Shown here: piece after piece, positions 25,872 to 34,287 of the stretch
Position numbering within the stretch: position 1 is the first letter of the stretch
Layout of the letters: every line of letters begins with the position of its first letter
NCBI GenBank assembly: GCA_023146135.1
Contig: JAGLCR010000006.1
Coordinates: 1-34,401 of the forward strand
From: Bacteroidales bacterium
GTDB taxonomy: Bacteria > Bacteroidota > Bacteroidia > Bacteroidales > UBA1556
Length of the DNA: 34,401 nt
Direction of reading: 5' to 3'
Position numbers and translations under genes: made by a program
Notes under the pieces: generated by a model
Seen by the model: the letters and a program-made list of their open reading frames with translations, nothing else
The model's database searches: none
Told to the model about the DNA's origin: nothing

Positions 25872-27473
25872 CTATTTATTTCCATAAAGCGACTCGGCCA
25901 ATTTCATGGCCTCATACGCATTCACAACTCCTGCAGTTTTGCTTAATTTCTTAAACTTGGTTTTCTTTTTATCAGAACCCGGAATCAACACTTTCTGCTT
26001 TGAATATAAAACTGCCGATTGCAAAATTATATCTTTTAACTGTACTGCTGTCAAATTTGGATAATAAGAAAGCACCAAGGCCGCAACACCGGCTACTACA
26101 GGAGATGCATCACTTGTTCCGCTACTTACATTGTATTTGTTCTTTGGACTTGTGGAACGAATATTTACTCCTGGAGCAAAAATATCTACCGAATTTCGGC
26201 CATAGTTGCTAAAGCTAGCGGGAAGCTTTAGTCCTAATTTGCTCGAGGAGGCACCCACATCAATCCAATTGTTAACAAACTGTCCATCTGCATATTCTGG
26301 CGTAGGGAAGTGCGTTACTTTATCATTATTATCAGCATTATTGCCTGCAGCGTGAATTATTAAAACACCATGACGCTCAGCATATCGCACTGCGCTATCC
26401 ACAAACACCTTATGAGGCGAGTAGCTTTTACCAAAGCTTCCGTTAATAATTTGAGCTCCATTATCCACAGCATAACGAATTCCTAATGCCACATCTTTGT
26501 CTCGCTCATCACCACCTGGCACTACTCTAACTACCATTAAGCGCACACTATCAGCAATTCCTTGTATCCCTATTCCATTATCGCGTGTAGCACCTACAAT
26601 TCCAGCAACGCCTGTTCCGTGGCTCGATGTCTCAGCAGTAACATCATTGTTTCCATAATTTCGATCGTTAATATCGCTCACATTATCACCCACAATATGT
26701 CGCGACTTGAAACGAGTGTTAAGCTTCTGCGACAGTAATTTTTGATGATATTCCAAGGCTTCTTCAATGGGTTTTGGGTCGCCCTCAAAGTATTCATACA
26801 TTTGTTTAGCCCATTTCAACTTATCACTAGTGGTATTAATAGATTCCACATCCTCTTTAGTAAAATTGGCACCTAAATGCTTCTCTAATATCTCATTGGA
26901 GTTTTTTATTGCCCCTAAATACGACTCATAGTTTTTTACAGCATCCTTACTATCTTTTCTCTGAGTTTTATAATCCTTTTCTATTATTAACCATTCGTTA
27001 TACTCCTTTAGATCCTCCTTGGCAATTTCTTTTTTTGTTTTCTTATTATACTTGGCTTTGTACTTAGCATATAGCCTTGTCAACTCCCAAGTATCACCAT
27101 TAACATTTTTACCATCGGCATTACCTATAAAATTCCAGCCATGCACATCGTCGATATATCCATTTTTATCATCATCAATACCATTATAAGGAATTTCCTT
27201 AGCATTAACCCAAAGACGATCTTTCAAATCTTCATGAGCAGTATCTACTCCCGAATCGATAATAGCTACAATAACTACTTTGGCGGTTTTGTTGTTCTTT
27301 TTTGCATATTCATAAGCTCTGTCAAGGCTAATACCTACCACAGTATCAAGCGCTATATCACCATGCGACCATTGCGAATAATCAGCAGAGTCTACTTTTG
27401 TAGAGTCTTGAGCAAACGAATTTAAACTTATAAGAAAAAAAGCGGATAATAGGAGTTTTGAGAGTGTTTTCAT
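25872..27473 (-). CDS. Secreted subtilisin-like serine protease (S8) with a helical insertion
   Basis: This 533-residue protein starts at ATG 27473, where the signal peptide MKTLSKLLLSAFFLISLNSF begins; an ATG at 27503 would place ten extra residues before it. The catalytic triad is Asp73 (AIIDSGVD), His285 (SSHGTGVAG) and Ser454 (GTSDASP), with oxyanion Asn378 in HAAGNN. The 212 residues between Asp and His are far longer than in plain subtilisins and contain a Lys/Glu-rich, probably helical insertion at about 130-255. The oxyanion-adjacent residue after GTS is Asp instead of the usual Met. There is no obvious pro-domain and no T9SS domain, so it is probably periplasmic, or outer-membrane associated by other means. 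The C-terminal tail is KKKTKFKK-rich. Confidence 0.9.
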   Translation of the reverse strand: MKTLSKLLLSAFFLISLNSFAQDSTKVDSADYSQWSHGDIALDTVVGISLDRAYEYAKKNNKTAKVVIVAIIDSGVDTAHEDLKDRLWVNAKEIPYNGIDDDKNGYIDDVHGWNFIGNADGKNVNGDTWELTRLYAKYKAKYNKKTKKEIAKEDLKEYNEWLIIEKDYKTQRKDSKDAVKNYESYLGAIKNSNEILEKHLGANFTKEDVESINTTSDKLKWAKQMYEYFEGDPKPIEEALEYHQKLLSQKLNTRFKSRHIVGDNVSDINDRNYGNNDVTAETSSHGTGVAGIVGATRDNGIGIQGIADSVRLMVVRVVPGGDERDKDVALGIRYAVDNGAQIINGSFGKSYSPHKVFVDSAVRYAERHGVLIIHAAGNNADNNDKVTHFPTPEYADGQFVNNWIDVGASSSKLGLKLPASFSNYGRNSVDIFAPGVNIRSTSPKNKYNVSSGTSDASPVVAGVAALVLSYYPNLTAVQLKDIILQSAVLYSKQKVLIPGSDKKKTKFKKLSKTAGVVNAYEAMKLAESLYGNK

Positions 27474-27675
27474 TATTGTTATTTTTTTAATGTCTGTGGG
27501 CAAATATAGTAAAATGACTAGTACATTTGGAGGTCATTTATTTTATATGATTTTATTAAAAACATAATCCCACAAAGGTAATTCTACTGCAATTAATTAC
27601 GGCTTATTTGAAAAACAAGTAATTCACCTAGCAAATACAACAGAATTACTGTGAATGCACCCTACTCCAATATGT

Positions 27676-27683
27676 TATCTTTG
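27676..27683 (+). promoter_or_regulatory. Candidate -7 element of the small RNA
   Basis: TATCTTTG is an exact match to TAnnTTTG. The predicted transcription start, about 6 bp downstream, falls right at the first base of the closing stem of the candidate RNA. Upstream, TGTG at 27650-27653 is a poor -33 match with a 22-bp spacer. Confidence 0.4.
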
Positions 27684-27689
27684 TCGCAT

Positions 27690-27864
27690 CTGATAGGTTC
27701 TTTAATTTCCTTTTTTATGACTTCTTCCCAAAAATAAATAACACATAGTTTGTTTCTTTCGCTGTTGCGATAAAATGTTTGTCAGTCAATGAATCTATCA
27801 GGAAAATAAAATTGGAGTAGTGCTTTTGAGACTCTTTTTCATCTATGAAAAAGAGTCTTATTAG
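27690..27864 (+). ncRNA. Candidate structured small RNA, about 175 nt
   Basis: CTGATAGGTTC (27690-27700) pairs with GAATCTATCAG (27791-27801) as an 11-bp stem with one G-U pair, closing a domain of 112 nt. Inside it, ACACAT (27741-27746) can pair with ATGTTTGT (27775-27782) with a small bulge. This encloses the hairpin TCGC-TGTT-GCGA (27759-27770). A pyrimidine-rich single-stranded stretch lies on the 5' side. A terminator-like hairpin (27829-27858) ends the unit. The promoter element, 5' end at the closing stem and 3' hairpin together suggest an independent RNA gene. The rod shape with a large internal loop recalls 6S RNA, but I cannot establish that identity; the family is unknown. Confidence 0.4.
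27829..27858. terminator. Long stem-loop between the candidate small RNA and the convergent lipoprotein gene
   Basis: AGACTCTTTTTC pairs with GAAAAAGAGTCT, extendable by two A-T pairs, around a loop of about 6 nt (ATCTAT). The plus-strand 3' flank is TATTAGTTT. The minus-strand flank lacks U residues, so it fits best as the end of a plus-strand transcript, though it may serve both. It lies 22 bp beyond the lipoprotein stop codon. Confidence 0.6.
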
Positions 27865-27880
27865 TTTAAAAAAGCTTGAT

Positions 27881-28222
27881 TTATTTAAGCAAAATTGTTT
27901 TGTGAGCAGGCTCTAAGTATTCACCAATTGCTACACTTCCTAATCCTTGTAATGTGTCCATTGTAGCAACAACATTAAGTACGATAGGAAGTTCAAAGGT
28001 GTGCTTAAACACTCCACTTGCATCGGTTGTGCCCTCCACAGTAATATCCCCTTGACTCATAACAACATGAGCTCCAGCGATTCTTTGAGTGGTATCTTTC
28101 ATTAGTTTTACAGTAATTACAGCCTCCATACTATTCTCTTTTTTGCACGAACTTGTAAAGGATAGAGAAAGCGATATTAGGATAATAAGCAGAGTGAAAA
28201 ATGGGCTTGTTTTCAGTTTCAT
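27881..28222 (-). CDS. Small lipoprotein with transthyretin/carboxypeptidase-regulatory-like domain
   Basis: This 113-residue protein has a hydrophobic leader ending in a lipobox (TSSC, Cys26 followed by KK), so it is probably lipid-anchored. The mature 85 residues follow a small beta-sandwich pattern: EAVITVKLMKDTTQRIAGAH, then TVEGTTDASGVFKHTFELP with the TD-x-x-G-x-F turn seen in carboxypeptidase-regulatory-like and transthyretin-like domains, then VVATMDTLQG. It has no enzyme motif; surface binding or structural roles are possible. A TACATTTG box on the minus strand at 28250-28243 lies about 20 bp upstream of the start codon. Confidence 0.7.
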   Translation of the reverse strand: MKLKTSPFFTLLIILISLSLSFTSSCKKENSMEAVITVKLMKDTTQRIAGAHVVMSQGDITVEGTTDASGVFKHTFELPIVLNVVATMDTLQGLGSVAIGEYLEPAHKTILLK

Positions 28223-28242
28223 AATGTACAGTATTTGTGTTG

Positions 28243-28250
28243 CAAATGTA
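28243..28250 (-). promoter_or_regulatory. Candidate -7 element of the small lipoprotein gene
   Basis: The minus strand reads TACATTTG, an exact TAnnTTTG match, 20 bp upstream of the ATG. No good -33 element is visible. Confidence 0.32.
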
Positions 28251-28313
28251 GGTCAATTTTTAATGATAGATTGGAAAATCCATTGTTAAAAATTAGAAGA
28301 TTGCTTGCTCTAA

Positions 28314-28452
28314 GGTCCCTGACCCCGTCGAAAGGTGGTCCCTGAGCCGAAGGAAGGTCCCTGAGCCTGTCGAAGGGCCGACGCCTAGCAAAAACAATTC
28401 CAGCAGTCTACAAGCTGAGCCCGCCGAAGGAAGGCCCCTGAGCCTATCAAAG
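28314..28452. repeat. Cluster of five degenerate GC-rich repeats (GGTCCCTGAGCCTGTCGAAGG type)
   Basis: Copies start at 28314, 28337, 28356, 28414 and 28433. The third (28356-28377) is the most complete: it opens GGTCCCTGAGCC and closes TGTCGAAGGG. The others carry substitutions or small deletions. They are clearly richer in GC than the surrounding genome. The motif belongs to a type of dispersed intergenic repeat seen in many Bacteroidota and other bacteria. It lies immediately downstream of mfd, in the 235-bp gap before the lipoprotein gene, and no transposase is nearby. Confidence 0.8.
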
Positions 28453-28457
28453 ATAAT

Positions 28458-31400
28458 CTACAAAACATGCTCCTTCATTTCTTTCAACTTTTCCAAAGCA
28501 ATTTTTACACTAGGTGTTTTTCCAAAATTCAGACTCAGCTTACCGTTCTTTTCTTTCATTTGAGCAAAACTAGGATTGGCTTGCATATAGGCAATAATAC
28601 TAGCAAATATTGGACTCGAATAAAAATCAGATTGTTGATTAAGAACAAGCCAGGCAATAAAAGTATTATTCTTTAATATCAATTTTTCGAAGCCTAGATC
28701 CTGTGCATACCAACGCAAGCGTATGGTATCTATTAGCGACCACAAGGCTTTGGGAATCTTACCAAATCGATCCTCAATATCCAAGATAAACTTTTGGATA
28801 TCTTCTTCCGTTTTGCAAGCGTCCAATGTTTTGTATAATACAAGACGCTCTGCTGTTTGAAACACATATTCGTTGGGAATCAACAGCTCTAAATCCGATT
28901 CGATACGACTATCTCGCACCCAAACCTTATCTTTTATTTCTTCTTTAAACAAATCCTTAAACTCGTTTTCCTTCAATTCCTGAATGGCCTCGTCCATCAC
29001 TTGATGAAACATTTCGAAACCAATTTCAGAAATAAAACCACTTTGTTCGCCACCTAAGATATTTCCTGCTCCCCGAATATCCAAATCACGCATCGAGATG
29101 TTAAAGCCTGATCCAAGCTCTGAGAATTCTTCAATGGCTTGCAGTCGTTTGCGCGCCTCATTGCTTAAAGCAGCTATTGGTGGAGCAAGCAAATAACAAA
29201 AGGCCTTTTTATTGGTTCTTCCTACCCTACCACGCAACTGATGCAAGTCACTTAAACCATAATTCTGCGCATCATATATTATCATGGTATTGGCATTGGG
29301 AATATCCAAACCAGACTCAACAATTGTAGTGGCTACCAATACATCGAAATCACCAGCAATAAAATCCATCATGGTTTTTTCCAACTTATGCCCTTCCATT
29401 TGTCCATGCCCCACAGCAACCCTTGCTTGTGGCACCAGTCGCTCAATTACATTTGCTATTTCGTAAATATTCTGTATCCTATTATTGATTACATATACCT
29501 GTCCTCGACGCGATAATTCATAGTTTATTGCATCACGAATAGTATCCTCATTAATAGAGTGCAGTTCGGTTTGTACAGGATGACGGTTGGGTGGAGGAGT
29601 ATTGATAATGGACATATCTCTTGCTCCCATTAACGAAAATTGCAAAGTTCGGGGTATGGGTGTGGCGGTAAGGGTAAGGGTGTCCACATTGATTTTCATC
29701 CCTTTGAGCTTTTCTTTTATGGCTACGCCAAATTTTTGCTCTTCATCAATAATCAATAATCCGAGGTCCTTAAAATTCACATCCTTACTAACTATTCGAT
29801 GTGTACCAATCAAAATATCTATCTTCCCAGAAGCCAGGTTCGCCAATGTTTCTTTCTGCTGCTTAGCCGACTTAAACCGATTAATATAATCCACATTGGC
29901 AGGGAAATTCTTAAGCCGAGCCTTGAAAGTATTATAATGCTGTAGTGCTAATATGGTTGTTGGCACCAATACTGCCACTTGCTTATTATCAGCCACCGCT
30001 TTGAAAGCAGCACGAATGGCTATTTCGGTTTTACCAAAACCCACATCACCACATACCAATCGGTCCATGGGACTATCACTTTCCATATCACGCTTAAAAT
30101 CAATAGTAGCCGTAGTTTGGTCAGGAGTGTCATCAAAAAAGAATGAAGCTTCCAACTCTGTTTGCATAAAAGTATCGGGCTCAAAACTAAAGCCCCTGGA
30201 AGCCTTGCGCTTGGCATAAAGAGAGATAAGCTCTTTAGCAATATCTTTTACCCTACTTTTAGTTTTTTGTTTGAGCTTAGCCCATGCTTTGGAGCCAAGT
30301 TTACTCAGCTTAGGCTCGGTTCCATCCTTTCCCACATATTTTGAAATGCGATGTAGCGAATGAATACTCACATAAAGCAAATCATCATTTTTATAATGTA
30401 ATCGAATGGATTCCTGTTCTTTACCATCATTAGTGATTTTCTCAAGCCCTCCAAAGCGACCTATTCCATAATCGACATGACTTACAAAATCGCCAGGTTG
30501 TAAATTATACAGTTCTTTAAGGGTGATAGCCTCTTTATTGCTAAAGCGTTCCTTTAGCTTGAAGCGATGATAGCGCTCAAATATCTGATGATCGGTATAA
30601 CATGCCAATCGTAAATTATTATCAATAAAGCCCTCGTGCAACGAAATCATGATTGGCTCCCACTGCACTTTTACTTCCTCGTCGGCTGTCATATCATCGA
30701 ATATGCTACCAATGCGCTCAATCTGTTGAGGATTATCTGCAAGGATAAAATTCTTTATTAGGGAAGCCGAATTATCTTCCAAATTTTTGAGTAAAAGTTC
30801 AAAGTTTTTATGAAAAGCAGGCTGCAATGAAAAGTCAAACTGGAATTCCTTAGCATCTTTAAAGAAACTACGATTTCCTAACTCAAGGCTAAGATGTCGA
30901 TTCATATCACTCACAAAATCATCACCTGACGAAAACAACTCATCAGGACTTAAGTGCTCAACCTCTCCTTGGAGCTGACTATAAAGTATTTTCGATTTTG
31001 AAAATTCTTCGGCCATTCGTTGCCTTACAAAATCAAAGTCCATAGCCCAAATACGGCTATTAGGAGGAAGAAAACTTAAAAAATTCTGACGTTTCTCCAC
31101 AATAGTTCGATCTTGAATATTGGGCAGTATCTGAATCCTGTTATGCTGCTCAAGTGAGCGTTGAGATGTGGGGTCGAACGAACGAATACTCTCTACTTCT
31201 TCATCAAAAAACTCGATACGATAAGGATAATCATTGGAAAAGGAAAACACATCGACTATACCTCCACGAAAAGAAAACTGCCCCGGCTCAGCTACAAAAT
31301 CAACTTGCTCAAATTCAAATGTGCTTAATAAATCATAGAGAAAATCTTGTGTTATTTCCTCTCCAACCTTTAATCGCATAATATTTTTGGCAAGAAAACT

Positions 31401-31826
31401 CTTGCTTACCACTTTCTCGGCCAATGCCTCCGGGAAAGTTACTATCATTATATTTTTGGACGATGAGCCAATACGTTTAAGCACCTCAGTTCGGTGCAAA
31501 ATATTATTGCTATCTACTTTTTCTATTTCGTAAGCTCGCTTATAAGCAGTGGGGTAAAAAAGCACTTTTTTTTGAGAGAGCTTTTTTCCAAGCTCTTCAG
31601 TTAGTTGCTCCAAATCATTAAGGAAATAAGCAGCAGCCTCTTTATCAGGGAGAATAAAAAGCGATATAGCTGGGGCGTAATCTTGTATAGCCTTAGCAAT
31701 CACAGCTCTTGACGAGCCCATTAGGGATTTTAATTGCAAATGTTTTTGCTCCGCATGTAATGCCTCCACCACTCCTTGTAGCTGCGCATCCTTCTTGTAA
31801 AATTGTAGAAAACTCTGAATATTCAT
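28458..31826 (-). CDS. mfd: Mfd, transcription-repair coupling factor
   Basis: This 1122-residue protein starts at ATG 31826; a GTG two codons earlier is less likely. Mfd binds stalled RNA polymerase, pushes it off DNA by ATP-driven translocation and recruits UvrA. The N-terminal third is UvrB-like (FRGGIVDVFSF). A CarD-type RNA polymerase interaction domain lies at about 440-510 (LQPGDFVSHVDYGIGRFGG). The helicase core follows, with Walker A GDVGFGKTE near residue 595, the DEEQ box near 695 (IIDEEQKFGV), the motif LTATPIPRT, and the second RecA domain (TTIVESGLDIPNANT, QLRGRVGR). The C-terminal TRCF domain covers about the last 160 residues. Length and order are standard. It is monocistronic, followed by a repeat cluster. 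Confidence 0.97.
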   Translation of the reverse strand: MNIQSFLQFYKKDAQLQGVVEALHAEQKHLQLKSLMGSSRAVIAKAIQDYAPAISLFILPDKEAAAYFLNDLEQLTEELGKKLSQKKVLFYPTAYKRAYEIEKVDSNNILHRTEVLKRIGSSSKNIMIVTFPEALAEKVVSKSFLAKNIMRLKVGEEITQDFLYDLLSTFEFEQVDFVAEPGQFSFRGGIVDVFSFSNDYPYRIEFFDEEVESIRSFDPTSQRSLEQHNRIQILPNIQDRTIVEKRQNFLSFLPPNSRIWAMDFDFVRQRMAEEFSKSKILYSQLQGEVEHLSPDELFSSGDDFVSDMNRHLSLELGNRSFFKDAKEFQFDFSLQPAFHKNFELLLKNLEDNSASLIKNFILADNPQQIERIGSIFDDMTADEEVKVQWEPIMISLHEGFIDNNLRLACYTDHQIFERYHRFKLKERFSNKEAITLKELYNLQPGDFVSHVDYGIGRFGGLEKITNDGKEQESIRLHYKNDDLLYVSIHSLHRISKYVGKDGTEPKLSKLGSKAWAKLKQKTKSRVKDIAKELISLYAKRKASRGFSFEPDTFMQTELEASFFFDDTPDQTTATIDFKRDMESDSPMDRLVCGDVGFGKTEIAIRAAFKAVADNKQVAVLVPTTILALQHYNTFKARLKNFPANVDYINRFKSAKQQKETLANLASGKIDILIGTHRIVSKDVNFKDLGLLIIDEEQKFGVAIKEKLKGMKINVDTLTLTATPIPRTLQFSLMGARDMSIINTPPPNRHPVQTELHSINEDTIRDAINYELSRRGQVYVINNRIQNIYEIANVIERLVPQARVAVGHGQMEGHKLEKTMMDFIAGDFDVLVATTIVESGLDIPNANTMIIYDAQNYGLSDLHQLRGRVGRTNKKAFCYLLAPPIAALSNEARKRLQAIEEFSELGSGFNISMRDLDIRGAGNILGGEQSGFISEIGFEMFHQVMDEAIQELKENEFKDLFKEEIKDKVWVRDSRIESDLELLIPNEYVFQTAERLVLYKTLDACKTEEDIQKFILDIEDRFGKIPKALWSLIDTIRLRWYAQDLGFEKLILKNNTFIAWLVLNQQSDFYSSPIFASIIAYMQANPSFAQMKEKNGKLSLNFGKTPSVKIALEKLKEMKEHVL

Positions 31827-31876
31827 TGGCACAAAAATAGGAATAAGAATTTACCAACCTATCAAAAATACAATAA

Positions 31877-31906
31877 TTGCATATTTACTAAAATAATGTA
31901 CTTTTG
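31877..31906 (+). promoter_or_regulatory. Promoter of the patatin-like gene
   Basis: TTG (31877-31879) and TACTTTTG (31899-31906) are spaced by 19 bp, a good match to the Bacteroidota -33/-7 consensus. The expected start lies about 15 bp upstream of the ATG at 31927, giving a short leader. It is the best promoter match I found in the window. Confidence 0.55.
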
Positions 31907-31926
31907 TATTCCAACGCAATAGAGCT

Positions 31927-34200
31927 ATGACAAAACTTTACCATATAATTTCCTTAGTTTTTATTCTTTCATTATTAACTCCAAATATAACAAAGGCTCA
32001 AGTTCAACCTGGCGACACTTTGAACATGACTGACATGATAGGTGCCAAGGTTGATACGACTCTTGTTTTTCATATGGCAGATAGTGTTGAAAAGTCAACG
32101 CCCATGTCTATTGGCTTGGTTTTAAGTGGAGGTGGCGCAAAAGGCTTGGCTCATGTTGGAGTATTGAAAGTATTAGAGCGGGAAGGAATTCCTATTGACT
32201 ATATTGGAGGAACCAGCATGGGAGGCCTCGTTGGAGGACTTTACGCCACGGGTTATACTCCAGATCAGTTAGATAAAATTTGCCATGAATTGCCTTGGAA
32301 AAAACTACTTGCTGATGAAAAAGAGCGTCAGGACTTACCTCTGGAAGAGAAGCAGGATTACGATCGATATTTGTTAACCCTTCCTGTAGTTGGCTACATA
32401 CCTGGAATACCTAAGGGCCTTAAAGAAGGTCAGTTAGTTACTAATGTATTAAATCGCTTGACATGGAGTGTGAATGATATTAAGGATTTTTCGAATCTTC
32501 CAACACCCTTTTTCTGTGTCGCTACGAATTTGGAAACAGGTGATACTGTTTTAATAGAGAGTGGCGATTTATCAAAATCCCTTCGTGCTACTATGTCAAT
32601 TCCCTCTATTTTCAACCCCATCGAAATTGATGGACAGAGCCTTATAGATGGTGGCATAGTAAACAACTTTCCTGTAGATATTATGTTAGCTAAAGGTCTT
32701 GATTTTGTAATTGGAGTAGATGTAGGAGCTCCATTGTATAAAATAGATGAAATATCTAGTGTACTTGATATTTTAGATCAAATATCAAGTTTTCACCAGC
32801 AAGATCGATACAATACAAATTTACGACTTACCGATTTATATATTAAACCAGATATTAATGGTCTTTCGGCAATGAGCTTCGATGATGTTACAGATGTAAT
32901 ACATAGAGGTGAAATAGCTGCAATGCAGCATATTGATGAGATTAGAAGGCTGGCATCCGAATTAAAAAAGCAACGCGAATACAAAAAACGAGTTGTACAC
33001 CTTAACACTTCAGATACTATTTACATAACTAATGTTGAAATAAGGGGTTTAGAAAAGCTAACTAGAAAATTAATAGTGAGCCGTTTGAGTATAAATTTAC
33101 CAGGGGTAAATACGGTAGAAAAAATTAATGAGGCTGTCGATAGACTTTATGCCAGTAATTTTTTCGAGTTTATTAATTATAAACTAATTAGAGGTAATAA
33201 TGGATATAAATTGGACATATCAGTAAAAGAAAATAATAATAGCTTGTTTAATATAGGAGCTAGTTATGATACGGATCAAGGTGCTAACTTGCTTATCAAT
33301 TTGCAGTTATTAAATAAACTAATTGCTGGTTCACGATGGGATTTTAGCCTGAAAGTAGGAGCGGTTCCTGCAGGGGGTATTCGTTATATTGTGGATCGTG
33401 GAAGAGATCTCGGCTTTGGTATTGATGCAAATTATATATCCAACCATGTAAAGTTTTATAATGATGCGAATACATCTGTACAAGCAGATTATTTCATCAG
33501 TTTTACATCCCTTAATTTATTGTTGTTTTCTAACTATTCTAATAATGCAGTATTTATATTGAAGGGAACAATGGATTTTGCTCATATTACTTCTGAAATT
33601 AGTGTTGTACCTGTATCTTACCGTGGGGATCCGTTTTTTAACCTATCAGGTGAGTATATTTTAGATTCGTACGACAACAAATACTTTCCAACTACTGGAA
33701 GCTTTCTGAAAATAAATCCTGTTTTACTAACTCAATACAATAGCAAAGGTCTTTTTTATGCCAATATAGAAATGGCTACGGTAGTAAATGTTTCTAATAA
33801 AATTTCATTTTTACCCTCTGCATTTTTAGGTGCCTCATGGGGAGACTTATCAAGCACTGGATATGTGTATATGCTTGGAGGAGCAGGAATGAATGAATTT
33901 AAAAACATGAAATCATTTATTGGTCTTCCACATACCGCCACTCTAACAAATAATTTATTAATGGGGCGAGTAGATTTGCGATACCAATTTATTAAAAACC
34001 ACTATTTATACCTTAAGGTAAACGCAAGCATTGTTAGCGATCTTTTTGAAGAGCTATTTGTTCACTCCGATGCAATTGTGCTGGGTGCTGGTGTTTCATA
34101 TAGATTAAAATCCATGATAGGACCTATTGAACTGGGAATGAATATGTCTTCTGCCGCCCACACTCCTGTATTATTCTTCAATATAGGTTTCTTTTTATAA
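31927..34200 (+). CDS. Patatin-like phospholipase fused to POTRA and outer membrane barrel
   Basis: This is a 757-residue protein with a signal peptide ending near TKAQ. The patatin domain (about 60-345) has the oxyanion loop GGGAKG at 68-73, the nucleophile Ser97 in GGTSMGG, and the catalytic Asp241 in DGGIVNNFP, so the Ser-Asp dyad is intact. A POTRA-like domain follows (about 368-435, IYITNVEIRGLEKLTRKLIV). The C-terminal 320 residues form a BamA/Omp85-type barrel ending LFFNIGFFL. The layout equals that of PlpD-type (type Vd) proteins, in which the barrel is linked to a phospholipase A1/A2-like passenger. In Bacteroidota such proteins are common, and whether the passenger is exported is not known. 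It diverges from mfd with its own promoter. Confidence 0.92.
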   Translation: MTKLYHIISLVFILSLLTPNITKAQVQPGDTLNMTDMIGAKVDTTLVFHMADSVEKSTPMSIGLVLSGGGAKGLAHVGVLKVLEREGIPIDYIGGTSMGGLVGGLYATGYTPDQLDKICHELPWKKLLADEKERQDLPLEEKQDYDRYLLTLPVVGYIPGIPKGLKEGQLVTNVLNRLTWSVNDIKDFSNLPTPFFCVATNLETGDTVLIESGDLSKSLRATMSIPSIFNPIEIDGQSLIDGGIVNNFPVDIMLAKGLDFVIGVDVGAPLYKIDEISSVLDILDQISSFHQQDRYNTNLRLTDLYIKPDINGLSAMSFDDVTDVIHRGEIAAMQHIDEIRRLASELKKQREYKKRVVHLNTSDTIYITNVEIRGLEKLTRKLIVSRLSINLPGVNTVEKINEAVDRLYASNFFEFINYKLIRGNNGYKLDISVKENNNSLFNIGASYDTDQGANLLINLQLLNKLIAGSRWDFSLKVGAVPAGGIRYIVDRGRDLGFGIDANYISNHVKFYNDANTSVQADYFISFTSLNLLLFSNYSNNAVFILKGTMDFAHITSEISVVPVSYRGDPFFNLSGEYILDSYDNKYFPTTGSFLKINPVLLTQYNSKGLFYANIEMATVVNVSNKISFLPSAFLGASWGDLSSTGYVYMLGGAGMNEFKNMKSFIGLPHTATLTNNLLMGRVDLRYQFIKNHYLYLKVNASIVSDLFEELFVHSDAIVLGAGVSYRLKSMIGPIELGMNMSSAAHTPVLFFNIGFFL

Positions 34201-34287
34201 ATTCATCTATATTGTAATTTTACACATAATTGCTCCAAATCACTATACAGCCCAGGGCAAACGCATCTTATTTTTAGTTGATATTTA

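Larger units (their letters stand above)
27474..27880. other. 407-bp intergenic region holding a candidate small RNA
   Basis: The left part (27474-27675) is AT-rich; TATATTTG on the minus strand at 27508-27501 may be the -7 element of the protease gene. The right part (27676-27860) contains a plus-strand promoter element, paired segments and a stem-loop, described separately. No coding frame of note was found on either strand. Confidence 0.55.

Noticed and set aside
28314-28452. Insertion sequence end or attachment site at the GC-rich repeats
   Set aside because: No transposase or integrase gene, no tRNA and no target-site duplication could be seen around the cluster.
31826-31832. GTG start for mfd two codons upstream of the ATG
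   Set aside because: The ATG at 31826 gives the standard N-terminus MNIQSFLQFY; the GTG adds only two residues and has no support.
31863-31870. TATTTTTG box as the mfd promoter
   Set aside because: A second equal box lies at 31832-31839 and neither has a -33 element; in AT-rich DNA such matches are too frequent to call.
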